Origin: Rhodanobacter sp. A1T4
GTDB lineage: Bacteria; Pseudomonadota; Gammaproteobacteria; Xanthomonadales; Rhodanobacteraceae
DNA length: 64,000 bases
Assembly (NCBI RefSeq): GCF_014207185.1
Contig: NZ_JACHCP010000011.1
Location: 62,001 to 126,000 of the forward strand
Direction of reading: 5' to 3'
Within the stretch, counting starts at the first letter, position 1. Every line of letters begins with the position of its first letter. The translations under genes and the position numbers were made by a program. Below the pieces are notes generated by a model that was not told the DNA's origin, searched no databases, and was given only the letters and a program-made list of their open reading frames with translations. Below are positions 25,753 to 36,092 of the stretch, piece after piece.

Positions 25753-28157
25753 AAGGCCACCAGCAACGCCAGCACGCGCAGCGCCAAGGCCTTCGGTGTC
25801 GTGGCTGCATCCTCATCGGCAGCCAGCACCGGCCCCACGCAACCCGGACAACCACCACGACAATCGCAGCGTTCGATGAGGCTCACCGATTGCGCCACCA
25901 GATCCTCGCGCCGGTTGAACAACGGTTCGCTCTGGCCGATACCGCCGGGGAACGCATCGTAGAGATAGACCGTCGGCGTGAACGGGGCATCCGGCGCCAG
26001 TGTGGCTGGTTGACCATCGGTGCCGCGGATCTGTCCGCGACCGGTGACGTCGGCACTGACGAACCACGCGCCATCGCCGCTGCCCACGGACTTCTGCAGG
26101 TCGCGCGCTTCCGCCATTACGGCCACGGTCGCCACGATGTGGAGTGCGTAAGCGGCGCCGAGAAAACCGTCGAGCGCTTGCTGGCGATTCTCGAAGGCGG
26201 CATTAAGCACAACTTGCGCGAGCTGCCACCACACGGCCGTCGTGTGTAATTCCTGATCGGGCAGGTTGACCGGGCCGTAGCCGATGTTCTCGTGTGAGTA
26301 GAACCGGATCTTCTTGTAGCCCGGCACACGGCGCACGACATGCACTTCGCCATGATGGGCCTGCCCACATCCGGCGTTGGACGTGTCGAAGCAATCGAGC
26401 ACCTTGAGTTTCGTATAGTCGATGGCATCGGTGTAGTAGTCCACGTGGGTGCGCGTGACGTAAGCCTTGCGACCTTCCCAGTCGAGCCGTTCCACCTGAT
26501 AGGGCACGGACTGGATCATGTGGATGGCGCCCTCGTAGAGCGTCACCGGTGCGGCGGTGTAATCCACTTCGGCGATGATCGTCTGGCGCCCGCTGGTGCG
26601 ATCGACCACCACGAAATTACCGTCGGCTACCGAGCGCAGAGACACGGCAATCGCCGGGTAGCTGTCCGCGATCCATTCCCAGCGATCGCCTTCGCGATGC
26701 AGCACACCTTCCTCGCCCAGCACGTCGAGCCACGGCGCCGCAATTTCGGTGCCGAACATCTCGTCACCGATGAAGGGCAGTTCGAACGCAGCACAGCGAA
26801 TGTGGTCGAGCAGGATCAGCGGTTGATCGGGTTGGATACGGGCGTGCTCCGGCGGCGCGCCCTGGAAAAACTCCGGGTGCCGCACGAGATATTGATCGAG
26901 CGGATCGGAGCTGGCCACCAGCACCCCCAACGCCGACTGCTGCCGACGGCCGGCGCGCCCGAACCGTTGCCAGGTGGCGGCGACGGAGCCGGGGTAGCCA
27001 TTGAGCACGACGACATCGAGGCTGCCGATGTCCACACCCAGTTCCAAGGCCGAGGTGCTCACGATGCCGTCGATGGTGCCGGCGCGCATTTCGCGTTCCG
27101 CCGCACGTCGTTCCTTTGGCAGGTAACCGCCGCGGTAAGCACGGATCCGCGCGGGTTTGCGCGGATCGCTGTCGAACACGTCTTTCAGATACTTGGTCAG
27201 CACTTCGACCATCGTGCGGCTCTGTGCGAACACCAACGTCTTCATCCCCGACTTGATCGCGAGGCGTGCGATGCGGTTGGTCTGCGACCGCGCCGAGGCG
27301 CGCAGGCCAAGATCCGGATTCACCACCGGCGGGTTCCACAGCAGCACGTGCTTGTCCCCGGTGGGTGCACCGCTTTCCGTGATCGCAGTGACCGCATCTT
27401 CGATCAGCGCTTCGGCGTGTTCCTTCGGATTGCCGATCGTGGCGGAGCAAAGGATGAACTGCGGCGTCACCCCATAGAACGCACATACACGCTTGAGCCG
27501 TCGGATGACATTGGCGACGTGCGAGCCGAACACGCCGCGGTAGGTATGCACCTCGTCAATCACGACATAGCGCAGGTTCTCAAAGAACTGCGCCCACTTC
27601 GTGTGATGCGGCAGGATCGCCTGATGCAGCATGTCCGGATTGCTGACCACGATGTCGCCATGCAGCCGGATGGCTTGGCGCGCGTCACCGGGCGTGTCGC
27701 CATCGAAGGTAAACGCTTTGACGCCCAACGCGCCGGCCTGGTTGAGTTCGAGCAGCTCAGCCACTTGATCCTGGGCCAGCGCTTTTGTCGGAAAGAGATA
27801 CAGCGCCTTGGCATGCTGCGTCATGGCGGCGGTAATGACAGGCAGCGTGTAGCAGAGCGACTTGCCGGAAGCGGTCGGCGTGACGATGGCGACATGCGCA
27901 CCGGATTGTGTCGCCGACCACGCCTCCGCTTGGTGGCTATACAACTGGTCGATGCCACGCGATCGCAAGGCGTGCGTAAGCGTCGGCGGCAGGTCGTCCG
28001 GCAACGGGGCAAATGACCCTTCCCGTCCGGGCACCACGAAGGCACAGGTGATCCTCGCCGCATATCGCTTCGACAGGCGTTGGGCGAGCGTACGGCCATC
28101 GCTTGGGTCACGCAGGACCAATTCATCGGAAGCGTAGCGATCAGGAAGGGCGTTCAT
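25749..28157 (-). CDS. mrfA: DEAH-box helicase, MrfA/YprA type
   Basis: 802 residues from ATG 28157; the frame is open to 28259 but the longer start would run through a perfect hairpin. Motif I is TPTASGKSLCY, motif II is IDEVHTYRG, and motif VI is QRFGRAGRRQQ. The C-terminal DUF1998-type zinc module holds the cysteine cluster CDCRGGCPGC. This layout is MrfA/YprA, a 3'-5' translocase. It partners with mrfB just downstream for repair of interstrand and monoadduct lesions independently of UvrABC. Divergent from lexA. Confidence 0.92.
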   Translation of the reverse strand: MNALPDRYASDELVLRDPSDGRTLAQRLSKRYAARITCAFVVPGREGSFAPLPDDLPPTLTHALRSRGIDQLYSHQAEAWSATQSGAHVAIVTPTASGKSLCYTLPVITAAMTQHAKALYLFPTKALAQDQVAELLELNQAGALGVKAFTFDGDTPGDARQAIRLHGDIVVSNPDMLHQAILPHHTKWAQFFENLRYVVIDEVHTYRGVFGSHVANVIRRLKRVCAFYGVTPQFILCSATIGNPKEHAEALIEDAVTAITESGAPTGDKHVLLWNPPVVNPDLGLRASARSQTNRIARLAIKSGMKTLVFAQSRTMVEVLTKYLKDVFDSDPRKPARIRAYRGGYLPKERRAAEREMRAGTIDGIVSTSALELGVDIGSLDVVVLNGYPGSVAATWQRFGRAGRRQQSALGVLVASSDPLDQYLVRHPEFFQGAPPEHARIQPDQPLILLDHIRCAAFELPFIGDEMFGTEIAAPWLDVLGEEGVLHREGDRWEWIADSYPAIAVSLRSVADGNFVVVDRTSGRQTIIAEVDYTAAPVTLYEGAIHMIQSVPYQVERLDWEGRKAYVTRTHVDYYTDAIDYTKLKVLDCFDTSNAGCGQAHHGEVHVVRRVPGYKKIRFYSHENIGYGPVNLPDQELHTTAVWWQLAQVVLNAAFENRQQALDGFLGAAYALHIVATVAVMAEARDLQKSVGSGDGAWFVSADVTGRGQIRGTDGQPATLAPDAPFTPTVYLYDAFPGGIGQSEPLFNRREDLVAQSVSLIERCDCRGGCPGCVGPVLAADEDAATTPKALALRVLALLVAL

Positions 28158-28194
28158 GTGTTGGCCTTGGCGGGTGAGGGGAGCAGTGAATCGC

Positions 28195-28223
28195 GGAGCC
28201 ATCTCATCCCGTGAGATGGCTCC
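28195..28223 (-). promoter_or_regulatory. Perfect 12-bp stem-loop in the mrfA 5' leader
   Basis: GGAGCCATCTCA (28195-28206) pairs exactly with 28212-28223 around a five-base loop, about 40 bases before ATG 28157. In the leader it could control translation or mRNA stability. No T-run, so not a plain terminator. Confidence 0.5.
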
Positions 28224-28329
28224 GGGTGACGCTGGCGCTGAAGTCGCCATCGAAGCCACAGGCGATCACCGCGAGCTAAGCCCTTGATCTGTCTCAGTGA
28301 TCTGGCGCAGCTTTTTTTACCTCTTTCAT

Positions 28330-28349
28330 TTTCACCTATTTAGGTGAAA
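28330..28349. promoter_or_regulatory. LexA-type operator between lexA and mrfA
   Basis: TTTCACCTATTTAGGTGAAA is a perfect 8-bp inverted repeat with a 4-base centre. It lies two bases before the lexA ATG at 28352, and its AGGTG doubles as the ribosome site of lexA. Placement in the divergent gap would let a LexA dimer repress both the mutasome operon and mrfAB. Binding is inferred from symmetry and position only. Confidence 0.65.
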
Positions 28350-28351
28350 CT

Positions 28352-28981
28352 ATGCGAACTATGACCATCCAGATCACGCACCGTCAATCGAACGTCCTCG
28401 CCTTCATCCGCGCCCGGATGGAGCGGGACGGGCAATCGCCCACCCTTGAAGAAATCGGCGAGGCCATGGGGATCGGCAACGTCAGTGCGGTGCTCAAGCA
28501 CGTCCGGTCATTGGAAGCGAAAGGCCGGCTGACGATCGAACCCAACCACGCCCGCAGCATTCGGCTGGTGCGCGAAGCTGATCCGATGGATGCCGACACG
28601 TTGGAGCTGCCGCTGATCGGTCGCATCGCGGCCGGTGAGCCGTTGTTTTCAGAGTCACGGGTCGATCGCAGCCTGCGCGTCTCCCGTTCGCTGTTCCGGT
28701 TACGACCGGATTACCTGGTGAAGGTGGTCGGCGATTCGATGCGTGACGAAGGAATTCTGGACGGTGATCTGGTGGCTATCCATGCCACGCCGGTGGCGAG
28801 GCACGGGCAGGTGGTCGCCGCGCGCCTGGATGGCGACCGTTTCACGATCAAGCGGCTGCACTGGAAGGGCGATGTGATTCGGTTGATGCCGAACAGTCCG
28901 GGCTTCAAACCCATCGACGTGGACCCCACGGAAGACTTCGCGATTGAAGGTCTGTTTGCAGGCTTGTTGAGGACCGGGTGA
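28352..28981 (+). CDS. lexA: LexA SOS repressor of the mutasome operon
   Basis: 209 residues. N-terminal winged helix (TLEEIGEAMGIGNVSAVLKH) and a C-terminal S24 self-cleavage domain: Ala94-Gly95 in RIAAGEP, Ser129 in VVGDSM and Lys167 in FTIKRL. ATG 28352 lies two bases after the palindromic operator. It is the first gene of lexA-imuA-imuB-dnaE2, the SOS-inducible mutagenesis cassette of many proteobacteria, and probably a second LexA alongside a chromosomal one. Confidence 0.95.
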   Translation: MRTMTIQITHRQSNVLAFIRARMERDGQSPTLEEIGEAMGIGNVSAVLKHVRSLEAKGRLTIEPNHARSIRLVREADPMDADTLELPLIGRIAAGEPLFSESRVDRSLRVSRSLFRLRPDYLVKVVGDSMRDEGILDGDLVAIHATPVARHGQVVAARLDGDRFTIKRLHWKGDVIRLMPNSPGFKPIDVDPTEDFAIEGLFAGLLRTG

Positions 28982-29604
28982 TGGCCGCCATCCTGGCCCT
29001 GTCCAGTCTGATCGAAGCCCGTCAGATCTGGCGGGGAAGGGAGGCGCCAGCGCGGGTCGGCGATCAACCGACCGGATGGAAAGCATTGGATGCGATCTTG
29101 CCGGCGGGCGGCTGGCCGGATGCATCGTTGTCGGAAATCCTGTTGCCAGTGGATGGTGTGGGTGAACTCCAACTGGTGCTGCCGACGCTGGCGCGTTTGA
29201 CCAAGCACAAGCGCAGCGTGGTGATCGTGGCGCCGCCGTATGTGCCGTGCGTGGCCGGTTGGCGCCAGCACGGCGTGGATATGCGCCGCGTCGAGATCGT
29301 GAGCGCCATAGAAAAAGAGGGGCTCTGGACCACGGAGCAGTGTCTGCGTTCGGGCAGCTGTTCGGCGGTGCTGGCGTGGCCGCATCAAGCGGACGATCGC
29401 GCGCTGCGCCGACTTCAGGTGGCGGCGGATACCGGTAAGGCCTTGGCCTTTGTCTTTCGCGACCGTCGCCATCTGTCCAATGCGTCGCCCGCCGCCCTGC
29501 GGTTGGAACTGGAAGCAATGCCATGTGCTCAGATCTGGGTGCGAAAATGTCGCGGCGCCAACGTGCCTAGCCAGCCCATTCCCCTCACGCGCTACGTGCA
29601 TTGA
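28981..29604 (+). CDS. imuA: ImuA translesion-synthesis mutasome protein
   Basis: 207 residues. RecA/SulA-like fold with the conserved block TGWKALDAILPAGGWPDASL, then LPTLARLTKHKRSVVIVAPP. ImuA lacks the RecA ATPase Walker completeness and is an accessory to ImuB and DnaE2. ATG 28981 overlaps the lexA stop (TGATG), showing a coupled operon. Required for damage-induced mutagenesis in relatives. Confidence 0.92.
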   Translation: MAAILALSSLIEARQIWRGREAPARVGDQPTGWKALDAILPAGGWPDASLSEILLPVDGVGELQLVLPTLARLTKHKRSVVIVAPPYVPCVAGWRQHGVDMRRVEIVSAIEKEGLWTTEQCLRSGSCSAVLAWPHQADDRALRRLQVAADTGKALAFVFRDRRHLSNASPAALRLELEAMPCAQIWVRKCRGANVPSQPIPLTRYVH

Positions 29605-29616
29605 TGGCGGCCGGTG

Positions 29617-31014
29617 ATGTGGGCGTGCCTCTTACTGCCGCATCTTGCGCTGGATGGAATTCTCCGACGTCGATCCACCAACGGACCGTTGGTGTTGGTG
29701 GATGGGGCCGCCAATGCGCGTACCGTCGTTGCGGCTAATGACTCGGCGCGTGCGGCGGGGTTGCGCGTCGGCCAGCGGCTGACCGCTGCGCAGGCATTAC
29801 TGGCCCAGTTTGATGCGGTGCCCTATGATCCGCAAGGCGTCGAGAAGTGGCATCGGTTTCTCGCAGCCATCGCTTACCGTTACAGCTCCGAGGTTTGCTT
29901 GCTGCCTCATGCCATCGTGCTCGAGGTCAGCAAAAGTATGGGGCTGTTTGGCCCATGGCCCCGACTCGAATCGCTGCTACGTGCGGACCTCACGGATTTA
30001 GGTTTTCGCCACCGCATTGCCGCTGCACCGACACCGCATACGGCCTATGTCCTGGCCGGTGTGAGCGATGGGCAAGCGGTGTTGACGGCCGACGTTATGC
30101 GGCGTGCGCTTCGCCACGTGCCCATCCTCAAAAGTCGTCTCCCCGCATCCGCCGCCAGCTTGCCGGGGATGGGGATTCGAACCCTTGGCCAACTCATGGC
30201 GCTTCCGCGTGATGGCCTTCGCCGACGTTTCGGTGCCGAACTCTTAGCGACGCTGGATCGTCTGACCGGTGACATCCCGTCGGGACTGGAAAACTTCCGA
30301 CCGCCGGATGTGTTTGATCTGCGCGTCGAGTTACTTCATGACGTGGAAAACCAGGCGATGCTGGTCTTTCCTGTGCGCCGTATGACGGCTGACCTGGCGG
30401 CGTATTTGGCCGGTCGCGATGGCGGCGTCCAGCGGTTTCTGTTGCGGCTTGAACACCGTGATGGACGCTACACCGATGTGCCGGTCGGCTTACTCGCCGC
30501 CGAGCGCGATGCCGGCCTGTTGTTTGAATTTGCGCGAGGTCGACTGGAACACGTGGTGCTACCGGAGCCGGTGATCGCGTTGCGTTTGATCGCACGTGAT
30601 TTGCCCGCGTTCGTCCCGACCGGCCGAGACCTGTTTGACGAACGTCCCGCGAACGCGCTGCCCATGGCGCAATTGCGTGAGAGGCTACGTGCTCGCCTGG
30701 GAGACTCGGCGGTCTACCAACTGGGGAGCACGACCGACCCACGACCGGAGCGAGCACAGCAGGTCGCCGCGACGGCGAATGTGGCCCTTGAAGCGCATCC
30801 GCGCCCCACCTGGTTGCTTGATCGACCCATTCCGCTGCGTGGCATGGCTCCCCTGATTTTATCGGGACCCGAACGGCTCGAAACGGGGTGGTGGGACGAC
30901 GGTGAGGTGTGCCGCGATTACTACGTGGTCGAGACCGCACAGGGCCAACAGGCGTGGGCATTTTGCCCGCCGGGGGAGCAAGTCGGCTGGATGATCCACG
31001 GCTGGTTTGCGTGA
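29617..31014 (+). CDS. imuB: ImuB, catalytically inactive Y-family polymerase-like protein
   Basis: 465 residues. Y-family fold beginning [15 protein letters not shown], with the palm-like [19 protein letters not shown] block. The Y-family catalytic acids are not seen in their normal places, as for all ImuB, which bridges the beta clamp and DnaE2. The C-terminal ImuB-specific tail ends near residue 465. ATG 29617 is just inside a GTG at 29614. Overlaps the dnaE2 GTG by four bases. Confidence 0.93.
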   Translation: MWACLLLPHLALDGILRRRSTNGPLVLVDGAANARTVVAANDSARAAGLRVGQRLTAAQALLAQFDAVPYDPQGVEKWHRFLAAIAYRYSSEVCLLPHAIVLEVSKSMGLFGPWPRLESLLRADLTDLGFRHRIAAAPTPHTAYVLAGVSDGQAVLTADVMRRALRHVPILKSRLPASAASLPGMGIRTLGQLMALPRDGLRRRFGAELLATLDRLTGDIPSGLENFRPPDVFDLRVELLHDVENQAMLVFPVRRMTADLAAYLAGRDGGVQRFLLRLEHRDGRYTDVPVGLLAAERDAGLLFEFARGRLEHVVLPEPVIALRLIARDLPAFVPTGRDLFDERPANALPMAQLRERLRARLGDSAVYQLGSTTDPRPERAQQVAATANVALEAHPRPTWLLDRPIPLRGMAPLILSGPERLETGWWDDGEVCRDYYVVETAQGQQAWAFCPPGEQVGWMIHGWFA

Positions 31015-34000
31015 GCACGTATGCGGAACTGCACTGCCTGTCCGACTTTTCGTTCGGACGTGGCGCGTCGAGTGCGCGCGAGTTGTTTGAGCGTGCCAAG
31101 GCGTGTGGCTACAGCGCGTTGGCCATCACCGACGAGTGTTCACTGGCGGGCATCGTGCGAGCATTCGAGGCGTCACGCGATACCGGGATACCGCTCATCG
31201 TCGGGAGCGAAATCCAGTTGCTCGATGGCCCCAAGATTGTTGTGTTATGCGAGACCAAGCAGGGCTATACCTCGCTGTGTCAGCTCATCACTACGGGACG
31301 GCGTGCTTCTGAAAAAGGCACGTATCGATTGCATTGCGCGGATCTCGACAACGGACTGCCCGGCACGTTGATCGTGTGGGTGCCCGATGCCGAGCTAGTG
31401 GTGGAGCAGGGGCGTTGGGTACGCGATCGATTTGGGGATCGCGCATGGCTGGCGGTTGAACTCCATCATGGCCCCGATGATGCCAAGCGGCTGCGCGAGC
31501 TCGAACGCCTCAGTCATGTGCTGAACCTGCCTATGGTGGCGACGGGCGATGTTCACATGCATATCCGCAAGCGCTTGGCGCTGCAACATACCCTCACCGC
31601 GATTCGCCACCGCCTGCCGATTGCCGAAGCGGGCGCCGTGCTGGCGCGCAACGGTGAACGGCACCTGCGTGCTTTGCCGAAGCTGGCGTCGATCTACCCC
31701 GAAGCGCTGTTAGCGGAGAGCGCGATCATCGCCGCGCGCTGCACCTTTACGCTCGCCGAGTTGCGCTACCGCTACCCCGCCGAACTGGTTCCTGAGGGAC
31801 ACACAGGCATCAGCTGGTTGCGTCAGTTAACCGAGGCAGGCACGCACTGGCGATGGCCTGAGGGTGCGACTGAAAAGGTGCGCCTGCAGATTGAACACGA
31901 GCTCGCCCTTATCGAGGACCTTCATTACGAATCGTATTTCCTGACCGTTCAAGACATCGTGCGCTTCGCACGAAGCGTCGGCATTCTGTGTCAGGGCAGG
32001 GGATCGGCGGCCAATTCCGTGATCTGCTTTGTGCTGGGTGTGACCGAAGTGGACCCAGCGCGCATGAACCTGCTGGTCGAACGCTTCATCAGCAAAGAGC
32101 GCAACGAACCGCCGGACATCGATATCGACTTCGAGCACGAACGGCGCGAAGAAGTCATTCAATACATCTATGCCAAATACGGCCGTGACCGGGCAGCGCT
32201 GGCCGCCACCGTCATTTGCTATCGCGGCAAGAGTGCGGTGCGCGATGTGGCCAAGACTTTGGGGCTGCCGTTGGATCAGGTGAACCAGCTCAGCTGCGTG
32301 TTTGCTTGGTGGGATGGTGAGGCGGATATCGACGACCTTCTTCGCGAGCGTGGCTTTGATCCCGGCAGTGCCGTGATCCGTCGGGTCCTTCGGCTTACCG
32401 GCGAATTGTTGAACAAACCGCGGCATCTGTCGCAGCATGTGGGCGGTTTTGTGATCGCCGATGCGCCATTGAGCGAATTGGTGCCGATAGAAAACGCGGC
32501 GATGCCTGATCGCACGATCCTTCAGTGGGACAAGGACGATCTGGACACCATGAAGCTGCTCAAGGTCGATTGCCTGGCCTTGGGCATGCTGACCTGCGTT
32601 CGTAAATGTCTGAACCTGTTGCGCAGCCATCGCGGGCAGGACTACACGATGGCAACGCTGCCGCCGGAAGATCCCCAGACGTATGAAATGATCCAGCGCG
32701 CTGACACCCTGGGCGTTTTTCAGATCGAGAGCCGGGCGCAGATGGCGATGTTGCCACGGCATCGCCCCGAGAGGTTCTACGATCTGGTGATCCAGGTGGC
32801 CATTGTGCGACCCGGCCCTATTCAAGGCGATATGGTGCATCCGTATCTGCGGCGGAGGCGCGGCGAAGAACCTGTGACGTATCCCTCCGACGACCTGAAA
32901 GAAGTTTTCGAGCGCACGTTAGGTGTACCGCTGTTCCAGGAACAGGTGATGAAGCTGGCGATCGTGGCGGCCGGCTATACGCCTGGCGAAGCCGATCAGT
33001 TGCGACGCGCGATGGCCGCGTGGAAGCGTCACGGTGGCATGGAAAAACACCGCGAACGCATCATGACCGGCATGGTCGAACGCGGCTATACGGCCGAATT
33101 TGCGGCGCAGCTGTTCGAGCAGATCAAGGGCTTCGGTTCCTACGGTTTTCCCGAGTCGCACTCCGCCAGTTTTGCCGGCATCGTGTATGCCTCGTGCTGG
33201 CTCAAAGCACATGAACCCGCCGCATTCGCCTGTGCACTGTTGAACAGCCAACCGATGGGTTTTTACTCGGCGAGTCAGATCGTCCAGGATGCGCAGCGAC
33301 ATCGTATTCGTGTTCATCCCGTGGATGTGCGTTACAGCGACTGGGATTGCACGTTGGAAAAGGATCCTCGGCAGACCGATGGCTCGCCGCTTATTCGACT
33401 GGGCTTCCGGCAGGTGCGCGGCTTTCGCGAAGACGTCGCGCGGCGCATTGAAGCGGCCCGACAACAGCGAGCGTTCGATGACATTCCCGACCTGTGCGCA
33501 CGTGCTCAGTTGGACAAGCCCCATCAGGAGCGATTGGCCGACGCCTCCGCGCTGCGCGGGTTGGCCGGTCATCGTCATCGTGCGCGATGGGCGACCACCG
33601 GGGTGGAGGCGCAGTTGCCGTTATTTGGTAACGCCAGTCCTGAGGAGCGGGTGATTGTGTTGCCCGCACCAAGCCAAGCGGAAAACACTTTGGCGGACTA
33701 TGCGCGTACCGGACTGAGCTTGGGACCACACCCGCTGCACCAAATTCGTGCGCGATTGAAGGCAGCACGTTGCACCGATTCGAAGGCACTGCGCATGCGT
33801 CCGGATAAAAGCCATGTGCGTATCGCTGGTATGGTGACCATGCGCCAACGTCCCCAAACGGCCAGCGGAATCACCTTCGTGACCATTGAGGATGAGCACG
33901 GCATGGTCAACGTCGTGGTGTGGCGCACGATTGCTGAACGGCAGCGACGCGTCCTGCTGGAATCCCAACTGCTGGCGATCGACGGGCAGTGGGAAGTCCA

Positions 34001-34091
34001 GGATGGCGTCTGCCACTTGATCGCCCATTACTTGCGCGATCTGTCCCACTTGCTCGGATCGCTCGACACACGATCGAGAGATTTTCATTGA
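31011..34091 (+). CDS. dnaE2: Error-prone DNA polymerase DnaE2
   Basis: 1026 residues from GTG 31011, whose GTGA overlaps the imuB stop. An N-terminal PHP domain ([18 protein letters not shown]) is followed by the alpha-type polymerase core; the catalytic acids are in [14 protein letters not shown] near residue 370. A C-terminal OB-fold ends in [12 protein letters not shown]. DnaE2 copies past lesions and is the replicative partner of ImuA/ImuB under SOS control. Its last ~280 bases are duplicated as a frameshifted remnant at 47785-48070. Confidence 0.97.
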   Translation: MSTYAELHCLSDFSFGRGASSARELFERAKACGYSALAITDECSLAGIVRAFEASRDTGIPLIVGSEIQLLDGPKIVVLCETKQGYTSLCQLITTGRRASEKGTYRLHCADLDNGLPGTLIVWVPDAELVVEQGRWVRDRFGDRAWLAVELHHGPDDAKRLRELERLSHVLNLPMVATGDVHMHIRKRLALQHTLTAIRHRLPIAEAGAVLARNGERHLRALPKLASIYPEALLAESAIIAARCTFTLAELRYRYPAELVPEGHTGISWLRQLTEAGTHWRWPEGATEKVRLQIEHELALIEDLHYESYFLTVQDIVRFARSVGILCQGRGSAANSVICFVLGVTEVDPARMNLLVERFISKERNEPPDIDIDFEHERREEVIQYIYAKYGRDRAALAATVICYRGKSAVRDVAKTLGLPLDQVNQLSCVFAWWDGEADIDDLLRERGFDPGSAVIRRVLRLTGELLNKPRHLSQHVGGFVIADAPLSELVPIENAAMPDRTILQWDKDDLDTMKLLKVDCLALGMLTCVRKCLNLLRSHRGQDYTMATLPPEDPQTYEMIQRADTLGVFQIESRAQMAMLPRHRPERFYDLVIQVAIVRPGPIQGDMVHPYLRRRRGEEPVTYPSDDLKEVFERTLGVPLFQEQVMKLAIVAAGYTPGEADQLRRAMAAWKRHGGMEKHRERIMTGMVERGYTAEFAAQLFEQIKGFGSYGFPESHSASFAGIVYASCWLKAHEPAAFACALLNSQPMGFYSASQIVQDAQRHRIRVHPVDVRYSDWDCTLEKDPRQTDGSPLIRLGFRQVRGFREDVARRIEAARQQRAFDDIPDLCARAQLDKPHQERLADASALRGLAGHRHRARWATTGVEAQLPLFGNASPEERVIVLPAPSQAENTLADYARTGLSLGPHPLHQIRARLKAARCTDSKALRMRPDKSHVRIAGMVTMRQRPQTASGITFVTIEDEHGMVNVVVWRTIAERQRRVLLESQLLAIDGQWEVQDGVCHLIAHYLRDLSHLLGSLDTRSRDFH

Positions 34092-34284
34092 ATGCGCAGC
34101 AATGATGCGAACGCGTAGATGATTCATGCGGCTCGGTTTCTAGTCTTTAATAAATATTTTCAGAGCGATGAAGAACGAAGCGCTTAGTCTTACCAACATA
34201 TCTCTTTTGATGAAGGCGTCGGCTTGACGGTTCGTAGACAAGCGTGCGAGCTAAATCCGAGCGCCACTCAACGAGGAGAACAAC

Positions 34285-34767
34285 ATGCCGGAGAAACGCA
34301 CACAAGCAGCCGCAAGCAAAGATAAGAAGCAGGGAAAAGCAGCGAGCACACAAGCCAGTGAATATGTACATGAAGAAATTGAACACGTAAAAAAAGGCAA
34401 GCACGGGGCGCGGTCGGCCAAGCAAGCTATCGCCATAGGCTTGTCCAAAGCGAGACGCGCTGGAATTAAAGCCCCGGTAAAAAAATCGGCGAGTAAGGCG
34501 ACGAAAAAAAAGGCCGCAACAGACGAAAAAGCAGCAGATCACACTCATAAGACCTCTTCGAAGCGATCCAAAGCGTCGAGCGCCGCGCTCAAGAACGAGG
34601 GAGGGCATGCAGCGACCAAGAAGGCGTTGAGTTCGCAAAGCAAAAAGGCTAGCGCCAAACGATCCGCCGCGTCGCGCTCTACGGCAGCGAAAAAGGCGGC
34701 ACATACAAAAGGCGCGGCAGGCCGATCAGCCGCAGCAAAAAAGGCTGCTCATTCGAGAAAAAAGTAA
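34285..34767 (+). CDS. Histone H1-like Lys/Ala-rich protein, DUF6496-like
   Basis: 160 residues. An N-terminal segment (VHEEIEHVKKGKHGARSAKQ then AIAIGLSKARRAG) matches the DUF6496 pattern; the remaining ~100 residues are low complexity with Lys, Ala and Ser (KSASKATKKKAATDEK). Such tails bind DNA nonspecifically. GAGGAG precedes the ATG. It follows dnaE2 but with a 190-base gap, so it is probably separate. Probably nucleoid-associated and stress-linked. Confidence 0.8.
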   Translation: MPEKRTQAAASKDKKQGKAASTQASEYVHEEIEHVKKGKHGARSAKQAIAIGLSKARRAGIKAPVKKSASKATKKKAATDEKAADHTHKTSSKRSKASSAALKNEGGHAATKKALSSQSKKASAKRSAASRSTAAKKAAHTKGAAGRSAAAKKAAHSRKK

Positions 34768-34973
34768 GTGCTCATAGCGAAAAAGATGCTTCGACTCTAC
34801 GTTTTTTGCAGCGGCGCGGATTGGGCTTCCGCTCTGAGTAGTGACCGGCTAACAAAGTGTCGTCGATTTGGATAGCCGCAGGAATATACCCATTCGATAC
34901 GAGTGGGTGGCGCAAGCGCCGACCGCGCGCGGTAGAAAGATGAGATGGGTGTGAGGCATCAGTTCTCAAACAG

Positions 34974-36092
34974 TCAGGATTCAATCAGGTTAAGTGTGTG
35001 GAATGCAATGCGCTCGTTTTCCTGAGAAGGGAGCACCATTTGGCTTGGCGAGCCCAGTGACGACTCGATCATTTGAACGATGCGCTCCCGCACGGCGGTA
35101 GCGTGCTCGCCCACACCACCGGTGAACACCAACAGGTCGATACCACCGAGCACGACGCACATCCCTGCAATCTGCTTGGCGATAGAACGTACAAACATGT
35201 CCAGTGCGAGCTTTGCATAGGCATCGCCACGATCAGACGCGTTTTGAAGGTCGCGCATATCACCGTTGGTTTGCGATACGCCGGCAACTCCCGCCTGATG
35301 CTCTAGCAGGTCTTCCAGCGCATCCAGGTCGTAATACTTTTCGCGTAGTAGATAAAAAAGTATGCCTGGATCGAGATCGCCGGGTCGGTGACTCATAATG
35401 GCTCCGCCCATCGGCGTAAGGCTCATGGACGTGTCCACCGAATGTCCGTTCGTGATTGCTGTGACGCTAGAGCCTCCGCCTAGATGCGCTACCACTAATC
35501 TTCTCACCGGTTGCTTTTCAAGTTGTTTCAGGACCGACTCACAAGACAGACCGTGAAAACCAAAGCGACGCAGGCCGATATCTCGAATCTGCTTCGGGAG
35601 CGGAAGGGTCGCCGCGAGAGGAGGTAGGTCCTTATGAAAGGTCGTGTCAAGGCAGCCGACTTGTGGGATTCCGGGAAAGCTATCTAAGCATTCATCGATC
35701 AGGTCAAGCGATGGAGGCAGGTGCAGTGGCGCAAACGGCGTCGCGCGCCTAAGTGCTGCAATGACGTCCGGTGATAACTTGAGGTGATCGCGGATCGTCA
35801 GACCCCCATGCACAAGGCGATGCCCAACAGCGATGATCTGATCTTCAGACGCAGCGAGTTCTCGAAGTGCGGCAACTGCAGAACCGGATACGGACCTTTG
35901 CTTGATCGACGGTTTCCGTCCTTGAAAATAGTCGAAGGACAGTCGAGCCGGCCCTGTTTCGTCACTGTCGACCGTACCCGACCCAATTTCGCCCAATGCC
36001 CCTGAATCCGATCGATAAATGGAAAACTTTAGGGAACTGGAGCCGACATTGAGGCAAATAATGATCCCGTTTTTTTCCCTATGCGGTTTCAT
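34974..36092 (-). CDS. ackA: Acetate kinase
   Basis: 372 residues. N-terminal ASKHA motif NVGSSSLKFSIY, GHRLVHGG and FHKDLP near the middle, LVVAHLGGGSSVTAI for phosphate binding and GGIDLLVFTGGVGEHA near the end. ATG 36092 overlaps the phosphoketolase stop by one base. It converts acetyl phosphate and ADP to acetate and ATP. Together with phosphoketolase it gives ATP from pentose or hexose phosphate; no phosphotransacetylase is seen here. Confidence 0.95.
   Translation of the reverse strand: MKPHREKNGIIICLNVGSSSLKFSIYRSDSGALGEIGSGTVDSDETGPARLSFDYFQGRKPSIKQRSVSGSAVAALRELAASEDQIIAVGHRLVHGGLTIRDHLKLSPDVIAALRRATPFAPLHLPPSLDLIDECLDSFPGIPQVGCLDTTFHKDLPPLAATLPLPKQIRDIGLRRFGFHGLSCESVLKQLEKQPVRRLVVAHLGGGSSVTAITNGHSVDTSMSLTPMGGAIMSHRPGDLDPGILFYLLREKYYDLDALEDLLEHQAGVAGVSQTNGDMRDLQNASDRGDAYAKLALDMFVRSIAKQIAGMCVVLGGIDLLVFTGGVGEHATAVRERIVQMIESSLGSPSQMVLPSQENERIAFHTLNLIES

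Noticed and set aside
26340..28016. 558-codon plus-strand open frame inside mrfA
   Set aside because: Antisense to a well-supported helicase; composition is the mirror of mrfA codons and no family signature is seen.
34147..34704. 185-codon minus-strand frame
   Set aside because: Antisense of the Lys/Ala-rich protein; Phe/Cys/Leu-rich translation is an artefact of AAG/AAA codons.
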